Positions 8,630 through 16,995 of a DNA stretch of 64,000 bases are shown here, in pieces. This stretch comes from Geminicoccaceae bacterium (lineage in GTDB: Bacteria; Pseudomonadota; Alphaproteobacteria; Geminicoccales; Geminicoccaceae): contig JACKIM010000001.1 in assembly GCA_020638465.1 (NCBI GenBank), positions 1,806,501 to 1,870,500 of the forward strand, in the 5' to 3' direction. Numbering within the stretch: position 1 is the stretch's first letter; each line of letters starts with the position of its first letter. The notes under the pieces are model-generated. The model was not told the origin of the DNA, did not search any database, and worked only from the letters and a program-made list of their open reading frames with translations. A program made the translations under genes and the position numbers.

Positions 8630-9718
8630 ATGAGCAGGTTTCTCACCACGCGTCGAACGTTGCTGGCCTCGTCGGCTGCAACGGCAGCCGTCGTTGCGGC
8701 GCCGGGCGTGCTGCGTGCTGCCGAGCCGGACAAGCCCGCGGAACTGATCGTGCGTGCCTGGGGTGGTGCCTGGGGCGATGCGTTGCAGGCGGGGGTAGCC
8801 GATGGCTTCACGGCTGCGACCGGCATTCCGGTACGCCTCGACTTCACCGAGGACAACGAGATCAAGCCGAAGATCTGGGCGGCGGTGGATCAAGGGCGGG
8901 TACCGCCGATCCATGTCAACTGGGATACCACCACCAATGCCTCGATCTCCGCCCTGCGCGGCGTGACGGTCGATCTCTCCGACCTGTCCAATCTGGAAGG
9001 CTTGTTGCCGCTGGCGAAACCCATCGGCCTGGATGGCTACCCGCTGGTCAACACCTATGCCTATGTCTATGTCTGCGCCTACCGGCCACAGGCGTTCCCC
9101 GATGGACCGCCGGCGAGCTGGAAGGTCCTGCTCGATCCGAAGTTCAAGCGGCGCATCGCCCTTTATGACGATGGTATCGGATTTCACCCGGTGGCAGTCA
9201 TCGCCGGTGGCGGAACGCTTGCCGACATTCCGGACAACATGGAGCCAGGCTGGGAATTCTGCCGCAAGCTGAAGGTCAACGAACCGCTGCTGGGGGAGGA
9301 TCCGGACTTCACGACATGGTTCCAGAATGGTGAGATCGATATCGCCTGCACTATCTCGGTCAATGCGAGGGCGGCCAAGGAGACCGGTATCGACGTCGCC
9401 TGGACCGTTCCCGAGGAGGGGTGCAAGATCGACACCGATGGCCTCTGGGTACCAAAGGGCCTGCCCGAGAACGAGGAATACTGGGCAAAGCAGTTCGTCA
9501 ACCACGCCCTGTCGAAGGATGCACAGGAGAAATGGTGCGGCGCGCTCGGTCTGCCTCCGGTCTATCCCGGCATCACGCCGCCGGCGGATCTGGTGGGAGA
9601 TCCGTCGTATCCGACCAAACCCGAGGATTTCGACAAGCTGATACGCGTGCCCAGCAACGTGCTGGTCGAGCACGAACCGCAGTGGTTCCAGACCTTCAAC
9701 GAGATCATGCAGGGATGA
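8630..9718 (+). CDS. Extracellular solute-binding protein, PotD family
   Basis: This 362-residue periplasmic binding protein has a twin-arginine-like signal (TTRRTLLASS, residues 6-15) and a cleavage region around VLRAAEP. The mature part begins LIVRAWGGAWG, as in polyamine/putrescine-type family 1 binding proteins. ATG 8630 is preceded by a strong AGGAGG. It delivers substrate to the permeases encoded immediately downstream. The family also includes proteins for iron, opines and other small solutes, so polyamine specificity should not be assumed. Confidence 0.87.
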   Translation: MSRFLTTRRTLLASSAATAAVVAAPGVLRAAEPDKPAELIVRAWGGAWGDALQAGVADGFTAATGIPVRLDFTEDNEIKPKIWAAVDQGRVPPIHVNWDTTTNASISALRGVTVDLSDLSNLEGLLPLAKPIGLDGYPLVNTYAYVYVCAYRPQAFPDGPPASWKVLLDPKFKRRIALYDDGIGFHPVAVIAGGGTLADIPDNMEPGWEFCRKLKVNEPLLGEDPDFTTWFQNGEIDIACTISVNARAAKETGIDVAWTVPEEGCKIDTDGLWVPKGLPENEEYWAKQFVNHALSKDAQEKWCGALGLPPVYPGITPPADLVGDPSYPTKPEDFDKLIRVPSNVLVEHEPQWFQTFNEIMQG

Positions 9719-10587
9719 CCGCAAGGCCGGCGGGAGCGATGGTATCGCGGTTGCTGCTGCTGCCGGCCCTCCTGCTCGTTGGCCTGCTGGTCTGGGCGCT
9801 TGTTCTCATCGGCGAGGACAGCCTGCACAAGCTGAACATCGCCACCTACCGTCTCGACGAGGCCTACAGCGCTCACAACTATCTGCTGGTCTTGGCGAGG
9901 CCGGTCTACCAGACCGTGTTGTTGCGCAGTCTGGGCGCATCGGTGCTGGTGACCGTGTCGACCCTCGTCCTCGCCTTTCCCTATGCCTACGTGATGGTGC
10001 GGACACCTTCGAAGCTGTTGCGCAAGCTGCTTTTGGTGAGTCTCTTCCTGCCGTTCTTCATCGGCCAGGTTGTGCGCGCCTATGGTTGGCTGATCATCCT
10101 GGGCCAGCAGGGGATCATCAATCAGGCGCTGGCCGTGGCGGGGCTGGCTCCGGTGGAGCTGATCTACAACTATCCCGCCGTATTGTTCGGACTGGTGCAG
10201 TACATGCTGCCCTTTGCCGTGCTGATGCTGGCGCCCGCCATCACAGCCATTCCCGAAGAGGTGGAACTGGCATCGGAGAGCCTCGGCGCGCGCTGGATCT
10301 CGACATTCCGGCATGTGGTGCTGCCCATGGCACGGCCGGGCCTGATCGGTGCGTCGGTGGTGGTCTTCACCCTCACGCTGACCGACTTCGCCACGCCCGA
10401 GATTCTCGGCGGAGGCGGTAACGATTTCATCGCCAATGCGATCTACGACAGCTTCTTCCAGCTCAACGATCCGGGATTGGGGGCAGCCCTGGCGATGTTG
10501 CTTGTGTCTATTGGCAGCATTCTCGTTGCGGTGATCTTCCGCATGTTTGGTGCAGGCACGCTCGGCTTCGAGCGGCAGACCACATGA
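9715..10587 (+). CDS. ABC transporter permease, PotB type
   Basis: This 290-residue inner-membrane permease has six predicted helices and an EAA loop (ESLGARWISTFRHVVLPM near residue 190). The start overlaps the binding-protein stop as ATGA, and its own stop overlaps the next permease in the same way. The frame remains open far upstream, but the overlap and the hydrophobic N-terminus support ATG 9715. It forms the channel with the following gene. Confidence 0.87.
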   Translation: MTARPAGAMVSRLLLLPALLLVGLLVWALVLIGEDSLHKLNIATYRLDEAYSAHNYLLVLARPVYQTVLLRSLGASVLVTVSTLVLAFPYAYVMVRTPSKLLRKLLLVSLFLPFFIGQVVRAYGWLIILGQQGIINQALAVAGLAPVELIYNYPAVLFGLVQYMLPFAVLMLAPAITAIPEEVELASESLGARWISTFRHVVLPMARPGLIGASVVVFTLTLTDFATPEILGGGGNDFIANAIYDSFFQLNDPGLGAALAMLLVSIGSILVAVIFRMFGAGTLGFERQTT

Positions 10588-11372
10588 GCAAGCGTGCGGC
10601 GCTGGCCGCCTTCGTCCTCTTCGACCTGGTCATTCTTGGTCTGCCGACCCTCATCATTCTGGGAGCGTCCTTCACCTCGGGCGACATCGTCACCTTCCCA
10701 CCCGAAGGTCTCTCGCTGCGCTGGTATGCCGAACTGTGGCGACATGCGGATTTCACTCATGCCTTCTGGCGTTCGGCCTGGATCTCTCTGGTCTGTACCG
10801 TTGTCAGTCTGCCTGCGGGAACGCTGGCCGCACTGGCCCTGGTGCGCTACGGCGCCGGCCGGAACACCGCGTTGCAGGTCTATCTGCTCCTGCCTTTCAC
10901 CATACCACTGGTCGTATCCGGTATCGGATTGATGCTGGTGTTCGGCTGGCTGCGCATCCTGGGCTCGCTGTGGCCCATCGGTATCGCGCTTGCGGTCATC
11001 AACCTGCCTTTCATGATCTGGGCCGTGGCAGCCTCGGCCAACCAGCTGTCGGGGGATCTTGAAGACGCGGCGGCCAATTGCGGCGCATCGCCGTTGCGCT
11101 GCTTCTTCACCATCACCCTGCCGGCTGTGATGCCCGGCATCATCACCGGGTCGCTTTTGATGTTCATCCTCGCCTTCAATGAGTTCCTCGTGAGCCTCTT
11201 TCTTGTCGATGCGCGTATCGTCACCCTGCCGGTTTCGATCTACAATTCGATCCGGAGCCTGATCACGCCGGATCTGGCAGCGGTGAGCGTGGTCTATATT
11301 CTCGTGGCCGGTATTGCCATCGCCGCGCTCGACCGACTGGTCGGTCTCGACCTGTTCCTCAAGTCCCGCTGA
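10584..11372 (+). CDS. ABC transporter permease, PotC type
   Basis: This 262-residue partner permease has six hydrophobic segments and the EAA loop AAANCGASPLRCFFTITLP near residue 170. It starts in an ATGA overlap with the preceding permease gene. Together they make the transmembrane part of a PotABCD-like importer. The HisD-family dehydrogenase gene follows after 24 bases and is probably in the same transcript. Confidence 0.87.
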   Translation: MSKRAALAAFVLFDLVILGLPTLIILGASFTSGDIVTFPPEGLSLRWYAELWRHADFTHAFWRSAWISLVCTVVSLPAGTLAALALVRYGAGRNTALQVYLLLPFTIPLVVSGIGLMLVFGWLRILGSLWPIGIALAVINLPFMIWAVAASANQLSGDLEDAAANCGASPLRCFFTITLPAVMPGIITGSLLMFILAFNEFLVSLFLVDARIVTLPVSIYNSIRSLITPDLAAVSVVYILVAGIAIAALDRLVGLDLFLKSR

Positions 11373-11396
11373 AACCGGCTACCCCGAACCAACCTT

Positions 11397-12728
11397 ATGA
11401 GTCCTGCCATGTCCCGATCTGTCGCCCTTCACGAACTCGCCAGACTTGATGCCGATGCCCGTGTCCGCCTCCTGCAGCGTGTCGAGGACGATCTGGCACC
11501 GTTCATGGAAAAGGTCGCGCCGATCATCGAGGCCGTACGGGTCGAGGGTGACGAGGCCATCGCCCGGTTCATCCGCCAGTTCGACAAGGTCGAAGTGGAT
11601 CCCGGTGACTTGCGCGCGAGCGAGGCGGATTTCGACGAGGCGTTCGACCGTCTCGACCCGGAGTTCATCGCCACGCTGGAATATTCGGCTGACAACATCC
11701 GCCGCTACCACCAGGACCAGATGCCCGGCGACCTGTGGATGAAGGAAATCCGCCCGGGCGTACTGGTGGGCGAACGTTTCACACCCGTGGACAGTGCGGC
11801 CCTCTATTCACCGCGTGGCAAGGGGAGCTTCCCGTCGGTCACGCTGATGACCGCCATTCCCGCGGTTGTTGCGGGCGTGCCGCTGCCCATCATCCTCACG
11901 CCACCGGCACCGGATGGCAAGGTCGACCCCGCCACGCTGGTGGCGGCACGGATCGCCGGTGTAGGCCATGTCTACAAGGCAGGCGGGCCGCTGGCCGTGG
12001 CGGCTGCCGCATTCGGTACGGCCACGATTCCCCGCTGCGACAAGCTGGAAGGTCCGGGTAGCCCGTGGTTCGTCGCGGCCAAGCGGCTGCTGGCCGACCG
12101 GATTGCCTCGCGGCTGCCTGCCGGTCCATCGGAGAGCATCATTCTTGCCGACGAGACCGCCGATCCGGCCATTGCAGGCCTCGATCTGATCATCGAGAGC
12201 GAGCATGGGCCGGACAGTTCATCCTTTCTCGTCACTTGGTCGCGGGATGTCGCCGAAGGGGCGATGGCGGCCATTCCGGGATATTGGGCCAGGATGGGCG
12301 AACAGCGGGTGGAGTATTCCTCCACGGTGCTTTCCGGTGCGCGTGGAGGCGTGATTCTGGCCTCCTCGGCGCAGGAAGCCTACGATTTCGTCAACGCCTA
12401 TGCGCCGGAGCACTGCCAGATCGTCTCGAAGAAGCCGTTCGAGCACCTGCATGCCATCCGCCATGCCTCGGAGATCCTGCTGGGTGAACATGCGGCAGGT
12501 TCAATTGCCAACTACATGATGGGCCCCAATTGCGTGCTGCCGACATCGGGTGCTGCCCGCACGCATTCGCCTCTGGGCGTGCACGACTTCCTCAAGAGCT
12601 GTTCGGTGGGGCACATGACCGCGCGCGGCTTTGCCGAAATGGCACCACACACCCACCGCTTTGCCACGTACGAGGGCTTCGACGCGCATGCCAATGCCGT
12701 CTCGGATCTGCGCAGGGTCAAGGAATAG
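11397..12728 (+). CDS. HisD-family dehydrogenase (not clearly histidinol dehydrogenase)
   Basis: This 443-residue protein has the histidinol dehydrogenase fold. The catalytic Glu-His pair is present (APEHCQIV, Glu338-His339), as are His270 (SEHG) and the C-terminal His431 (EGFDAHA). Two positions that are metal ligands in true HisD differ: the Gln of QAEH is Glu267, and the Asp of GDY is Asn372 (IANY). The GPNHVLPT motif reads GPNCVLPT. No other his gene is near, and it closes an importer operon. A catabolic paralogue is likely, perhaps resembling the sulfopropanediol dehydrogenase HpsN, but that is inference. Confidence 0.8.
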   Translation: MSPAMSRSVALHELARLDADARVRLLQRVEDDLAPFMEKVAPIIEAVRVEGDEAIARFIRQFDKVEVDPGDLRASEADFDEAFDRLDPEFIATLEYSADNIRRYHQDQMPGDLWMKEIRPGVLVGERFTPVDSAALYSPRGKGSFPSVTLMTAIPAVVAGVPLPIILTPPAPDGKVDPATLVAARIAGVGHVYKAGGPLAVAAAAFGTATIPRCDKLEGPGSPWFVAAKRLLADRIASRLPAGPSESIILADETADPAIAGLDLIIESEHGPDSSSFLVTWSRDVAEGAMAAIPGYWARMGEQRVEYSSTVLSGARGGVILASSAQEAYDFVNAYAPEHCQIVSKKPFEHLHAIRHASEILLGEHAAGSIANYMMGPNCVLPTSGAARTHSPLGVHDFLKSCSVGHMTARGFAEMAPHTHRFATYEGFDAHANAVSDLRRVKE

Positions 12729-13036
12729 ACCAGGCAATCCGCATGAGTTGGGGAGGGCGGTCGGTGCACATCGACCGCCCCTGCTGCAGCAACTCTCCCT
12801 TCCCGTCCGGGGCATTCCCATCCTCTTGTTCTCTCAATGAATTCTGCGGGCATCCGGAGTGAGGTCGTTCGGTGTCCATCCACTTGTCGGCAACAGGGTT
12901 GTCGGCCAAAAAGGGCCGGCCCTTTGCCTGATCGGCAATCTTCTTTTGAAACCTCGCCCGGCTGCCCGCGCAGACAGATGTCCGTTTGTCATGACAAGGT
13001 CATTATAGGAATAAATTCTAAATTTGCAAGCCAAAA
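12729..13036. other. Non-coding stretch between the HisD-like and LysR genes
   Basis: This 308-base gap between convergent genes holds the terminator at 12755-12780. Beyond it there is a short AT-rich patch near 13000-13025 just downstream of the LysR stop. I see no convincing small gene in it. Confidence 0.6.
12755..12780 (+). terminator. Hairpin after the importer/HisD-like operon
   Basis: Perfect 9-base stem GGGCGGTCG / CGACCGCCC with an 8-base loop, 27 bases after the HisD-like stop. There is no long T run, so termination may be Rho-assisted. Confidence 0.65.
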
Positions 13037-13915
13037 TCAGGCCGCGTGGGTGAGCGGCGGGCAGGTCTGGCAACTTGCGAGGACGTGTTCCTCCAACCGG
13101 TCGACGAGACAGCCTGCGGCGTGGGGGGAGCGTAGCAGGGTGATGCCGACCTCCGGCAGGGACGGGAAGCCATCGGCTTCGGTGAGGATGCGCAGACCTG
13201 TCTTGATGTTGGTGCGCATGACCGTGCCGACTGCCAGACCGGTTTCAACGGCTGCCAGAATACCCGAAAGGCTCACCGAACTGTAGGCGATCCGGAACGG
13301 CCGCCCGGCACGGATCAGTGTTTCGGTGGCATAGCGACGAAAGCAACAACCGGTCTCGAATGCGGCCAGCGGCACGGGATCCTCGTCGTGAACGCAATGC
13401 AGGGCCGAAGTGACCCAGACCAGCTGCTGCCGGCTGATCACCACACCGCCGGTTTCTCCGCTGCCCTCGCTGACCAGTCCCATGTCGACATCCCCTGCCG
13501 CCAGCATCTCCACGAGGCGGGTCGAGCGGTCGACGACCATTTCGACATGCACATGCGGATGGGTGCGGGCGAAACGGGCGAGGATCCCCGGCAGGAAGGT
13601 GCTGGCGTAGTCGTCGGGAGAGCCGAAACGGACATGGCCGCTCACGGCCTGACTGTCGAAGGCGGCGATGGCTTCAAGATGGGCACGAAGTATGCGCCGC
13701 GCATGGTCGAGCAGCATCTCGCCCTGCGGGGTCAGCGTGATGCTGCGCCCGTCACGCTCGAACAACGGCTGCCCCAGCGTTTCCTCCAGCCGCTTGATCT
13801 GCATGCTCACCGCCGATTGGGTGCGGTGAACCCGCTCGGCTGCACGTGTGAAACCGCCGGTCTCGGCTATCGCGACAAAGCTGCGCAGCAGTTCGGGGTC
13901 GAGGGTGAGCGGCAT
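13037..13915 (-). CDS. LysR family transcriptional regulator
   Basis: This 292-residue LysR-type regulator has an N-terminal winged helix-turn-helix (residues 5-65, with FTRAAERVHRTQSAVSMQIK) and a C-terminal effector-binding domain. ATG 13915 was chosen because GGAGG stands six bases upstream; the frame also opens at a TTG two codons earlier. It is divergent from the DUF1127 gene and convergent with the importer operon. Its target and inducer are unknown; the importer/HisD-like operon and the divergent gene are candidates. Confidence 0.9.
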   Translation of the reverse strand: MPLTLDPELLRSFVAIAETGGFTRAAERVHRTQSAVSMQIKRLEETLGQPLFERDGRSITLTPQGEMLLDHARRILRAHLEAIAAFDSQAVSGHVRFGSPDDYASTFLPGILARFARTHPHVHVEMVVDRSTRLVEMLAAGDVDMGLVSEGSGETGGVVISRQQLVWVTSALHCVHDEDPVPLAAFETGCCFRRYATETLIRAGRPFRIAYSSVSLSGILAAVETGLAVGTVMRTNIKTGLRILTEADGFPSLPEVGITLLRSPHAAGCLVDRLEEHVLASCQTCPPLTHAA

Positions 13916-14076
13916 GGGCAACCTCCGGTAACACTACCATTCATCAAAAATAGTGATCGATAACATAAAATCAATTCGTTGGATTGATCAACCCTGAAAG
14001 GGCACCATCCTGTCATCGAGGCCGTGGGCCGCATTTCCGGTCATCCCGGCGAATAACCCATCGAGGAGATGACGTC

Positions 14077-14373
14077 ATGACCCGTTCATGTGATATGGCC
14101 GACATCACGTCGGCATACGGGGATGTCGAAGGTTTCATCCGGTTGCCTGTCCGGCTTCGGGGAATTGCGACATCGATTGTCCGGCGGATGGCGATGTTGC
14201 GGACCCGGCGGGCGTTGCTCGGGCTGAATGACCTGCAACTCCGCGATATCGGACTGGAACGGGAAGATCTTCAGGCTGGCGGCGTCTCCTCCGGGCAATC
14301 ATTCGATCCCGGACGTCTGGAAAACCTGCGCCACAGGGCGCTCAACCACCCCCTCAGCAGGGAGGCCCTGTAA
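14077..14373 (+). CDS. DUF1127 domain protein
   Basis: This 98-residue protein ends in the Arg-rich DUF1127 (YjiS-like) segment: TRRALLGLNDLQLRDIGL at about residues 45-62. Members are small proteins, some linked to RNA metabolism, phosphate/carbon signalling or colonisation in Alphaproteobacteria. The ~40-residue N-terminal part is longer than in the shortest members. ATG 14077 has GAGGAG just upstream. The stop shares bases with the start of a 41-codon ORF (TAATG), so the two are probably co-translated. A precise role cannot be assigned. Confidence 0.8.
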   Translation: MTRSCDMADITSAYGDVEGFIRLPVRLRGIATSIVRRMAMLRTRRALLGLNDLQLRDIGLEREDLQAGGVSSGQSFDPGRLENLRHRALNHPLSREAL

Positions 14374-14498
14374 TGGCGCCGGGTATCATCATGGCGCGCA
14401 GCGTGAATGCCGCCACGAGAATGGCCGACTCGTTCGACGTGAGCCGCTGGGCCTATCGCTTCATCTGCTGGATCGAGAGCCTGCTCCAGCGCAAATAG
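14373..14498 (+). CDS. Small unknown protein coupled to the DUF1127 gene
   Basis: This is a 41-codon ORF whose ATG overlaps the stop of the DUF1127 gene (TAATG), an arrangement typical of translational coupling. The C-terminal half (RWAYRFICWIESLLQRK) is an amphipathic, aromatic- and basic-rich helix. No family is recognised. The overlap and the helical tail argue that it is real, but it is short and the call is tentative. Confidence 0.45.
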   Translation: MAPGIIMARSVNAATRMADSFDVSRWAYRFICWIESLLQRK

Positions 14499-14534
14499 TG
14501 CCGGTCGGGAAAGGATGCCACCGCAATCGGCAGA

Positions 14535-14963
14535 TCATTCCGCTTCCCGCATGAGGGCATCCCTCAGGGGCTGCGGCAAGAGAAGGGCTCGAATGTGCTG
14601 AGGATGGTCCGGGTCGTGACCCGACCAGACCCGGGTCTCCATCGCCTCGATGGCCAGATGGCCGCCCTTGGTCACCTTGTGCCCGATGTCGAAGCTCGAA
14701 TGGCGAATGTCGACCACGCGTGTCTCTATGGTGATGCGGTCATCGTAGCGGGAAGGAATGAAGAACCGGGCGCGGGTATCGACCATGGGCCAGCCGATGG
14801 TCCCGTAGCTGCGAAGGATGTCGAAGGTGGTCATGCCTGTGGCCGCCTCGAACATCAGGCCGGTGGACTGGTTGAAAATGGCGAAATATCTCGGATAGAA
14901 GACGATTCCGGCGGGATCGCAATCCCCCCACTCGATCACCACCTCGCGTCGATTGACAAACAT
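14535..14963 (-). CDS. Acyl-CoA thioesterase (4-hydroxybenzoyl-CoA thioesterase family)
   Basis: This 142-residue hotdog-fold protein hydrolyses acyl-CoA thioesters. The N-terminal motif EWGDCDPAGIVFYPRYF (residues 11-27) contains the Asp typical of the 4HBT active site. The start lies two bases after the threonine aldolase stop, so the two genes form one leftward operon. The acyl substrate cannot be deduced; proteins of this sort act on aromatic or short-chain acyl-CoAs. Confidence 0.87.
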   Translation of the reverse strand: MFVNRREVVIEWGDCDPAGIVFYPRYFAIFNQSTGLMFEAATGMTTFDILRSYGTIGWPMVDTRARFFIPSRYDDRITIETRVVDIRHSSFDIGHKVTKGGHLAIEAMETRVWSGHDPDHPQHIRALLLPQPLRDALMREAE

Positions 14964-14965
14964 GC

Positions 14966-15991
14966 CTACGCGGCGTCCCTGTGCTCGAAATAGACGATAA
15001 TCGAGTCTGCTACCTTGCCGATATCGGCATCGCCAATGTCGAGATGGACGACGAGGCGGGAGCGCGGGGCACGGATTGAGGCAAGGATGCCGTTGCGGAA
15101 GAGTGCCCGGTGCAGCGGTTCGGCATCGGCCGGTTCGATGTCGAGAAAGACCATGTTGGTCTGCACCAGTGCCAGTGGCACCTTCAGGCCACCGATGCCC
15201 TGCAGCCGGTCGGCAAGAAGCCGGGCACGACGATGGTCTTCTGCCAGACGGGCGATATGATGCTCCAGCGCGTGGATGCCGCATGCGGCGAGCACGCCTG
15301 CCTGGCGCATGGCTCCTCCCAGCATCTTGCGCATCCTGTGTGCCCGCGCGATCAGTTCCTTGGGGCCGCACAGGACCGTACCGGCCGGTGCGCCGAGTCC
15401 CTTCGACAGACAGACCGAAACCGTATCCGCATAGGCTGCTGCCCGTGCCGGGGTGATGTTCTGCGCCACGGTGGCATTGAGGATGCGGGCACCGTCGAGA
15501 TGCACGTGCAGGCCGAACTCGCGCGCCGCGCTGGCCGCGGCCACCATCCGGCTCAACGGGATGGACAGCCCGGAAACCGTGTTCTCAAGGCAGAGGAGGC
15601 GCGTTCGGGCGAAATGCGGGTCATCGGTCTTGACCGCTTCCCTGATGTCGTCGGGTGACACGGCTCCGTCCGCGGCAGTCGGAAGCGGGCAGGGCAGGAC
15701 GCTGCCGAGTACAGCCGTTCCGCCAGCCTCGTGGCACAGGATGTGATATCGATCACCGATGAGATACTCGTCACCCCGGTCGCAATGTGCCATGACGGCG
15801 GCAAGATTGCTTTGGGTGCCGGTTGGCAGGAACAGTGCGGTTTCCTTGTTGAACAGCGCAGCCGCGCGTTCCTGCAACTCGATGACGGTCGGATCGTCGC
15901 CATAGACATCGTCGCCTACCTCCGCACGAGCCATGACCTCGCGCATCGCCGGGGTCGGGCGGGTGACGGTATCGCTGCGAAGGTCGATCAT
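14966..15991 (-). CDS. ltaE: Low-specificity L-threonine aldolase
   Basis: This 341-residue fold-type I PLP enzyme cleaves L-threonine or L-allo-threonine to glycine and acetaldehyde. The N-terminus IDLRSDTVTRPTPAMREVM is diagnostic of the family, and the PLP lysine is Lys197 (CLSKGLGAPAG). The length is normal. ATG 15991 begins exactly at the conserved N-terminus although the frame is open to 16042. The thioesterase gene follows after two bases. Confidence 0.92.
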   Translation of the reverse strand: MIDLRSDTVTRPTPAMREVMARAEVGDDVYGDDPTVIELQERAAALFNKETALFLPTGTQSNLAAVMAHCDRGDEYLIGDRYHILCHEAGGTAVLGSVLPCPLPTAADGAVSPDDIREAVKTDDPHFARTRLLCLENTVSGLSIPLSRMVAAASAAREFGLHVHLDGARILNATVAQNITPARAAAYADTVSVCLSKGLGAPAGTVLCGPKELIARAHRMRKMLGGAMRQAGVLAACGIHALEHHIARLAEDHRRARLLADRLQGIGGLKVPLALVQTNMVFLDIEPADAEPLHRALFRNGILASIRAPRSRLVVHLDIGDADIGKVADSIIVYFEHRDAA

Positions 15992-16233
15992 GGGGAACTT
16001 TCGGCATGTGTGGGGTGGTCGGGGTGTGAGCACCGCCACCATTGGCGTGGCGGGGCCCGCGCGAACGGGATGATAGCGGCTCTCCGTGGCCGTGGTCGAG
16101 AGCCTGCGTCGGGATATCGCGCCCGCGCGAGGTTTGCCTGGCGCTCCGGCTGCGCATCGGCAGATTTCAGCATGGAACCATCTACGCGATGCGTTGTTGT
16201 GGCAGAAAACGAAACGGGAAGGATGCCCCGATC

Positions 16234-16911
16234 ATGTTTGGGAAATGGCTGTGGATGACCGCTGCGGCGATGACGATCACTTCGTGTTCAGCTCTGAGTG
16301 GCGACGATTCGTTTTGGGTGGACAGCTTCAAGGTGCCGTGCGCCGGTGTCGGCAAGATGCAGTGCCTGCAGGTCCAGGAGAACGAGATCATCGATCCGGA
16401 GGCCTGGCAGTTGTTCTACGACCCGATTGACGGCTTCGAGTTCGAGACCGGAACCTTCCAGAGAATTCGCGTGGAGAAGGAGGTTCTCGATCCGGCAACC
16501 GTTCCCGCTGACGCATCCTCGATCCGCTACAAGCTGGTCGAGGTGCTGGATCGTCAGCACGATCCGCGCATCGCGATCAATGACATCTGGGTATTGAGGT
16601 CGCTCGATGGCGCTGAAGCCACTGCTGATGACTTCAGCGAGGCGCCGGTGCTTGAATTCAGCCTGACCGAGATGACCGTGCGTGGTCACGACGGCTGCAA
16701 CCAGCTCCATGGCAGGATCGAGGAACTGACCGCTGTGGAGATCCGGTTGGGGCCGGTGGCCGCCACGCGTCGTGCCTGCATCAAGGGCGAGGGGCCGGCC
16801 CGCTTCGATCAGGCATTGTCAAAGGTCCGCGCCTATACGCTCAAGGAGAGGACACTCACCCTGAGCGATGAGGATGGTGGTCATCAATTGGTGCTCACCA
16901 AGGTCGATTGA
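16234..16911 (+). CDS. Lipoprotein with DUF4377 and META (HslJ) domains
   Basis: This 225-residue predicted lipoprotein has lipobox ITSC ending near residue 17. The first part (about 25-115, FWVDSFKVPCAGVGKMQCL onward) fits DUF4377. The second (about 120-225, IWVLRSLDG, then GHDGCNQLHG and a TRRACI segment) fits the META/HslJ domain, which in E. coli HslJ is linked to novobiocin and heat response. Paired cysteines in each half may form disulfides in the periplasm. A gene of this kind is expected in the envelope; its molecular activity is unknown. It stands alone. Confidence 0.75.
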   Translation: MFGKWLWMTAAAMTITSCSALSGDDSFWVDSFKVPCAGVGKMQCLQVQENEIIDPEAWQLFYDPIDGFEFETGTFQRIRVEKEVLDPATVPADASSIRYKLVEVLDRQHDPRIAINDIWVLRSLDGAEATADDFSEAPVLEFSLTEMTVRGHDGCNQLHGRIEELTAVEIRLGPVAATRRACIKGEGPARFDQALSKVRAYTLKERTLTLSDEDGGHQLVLTKVD

Positions 16912-16995
16912 CGGGTCGCCACAGCTGTCGTCATGCTGTCGCGGCCCTGCTAGAAATGATCCCCATCTGGCGAAATGAGGGAAGGCGGGGCAAGC

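Noticed and set aside
11397..12728. Annotation as histidine-biosynthesis hisD
   Set aside because: Metal-ligand positions differ, no other his gene is near, and the gene closes an importer operon. HisD-family dehydrogenase is the safer label.
13984..14076. Longer N-terminus for the DUF1127 protein
   Set aside because: The upstream frame is open, but ATG 14077 has a good GAGGAG ribosome-binding site and the extra residues look like leader sequence.
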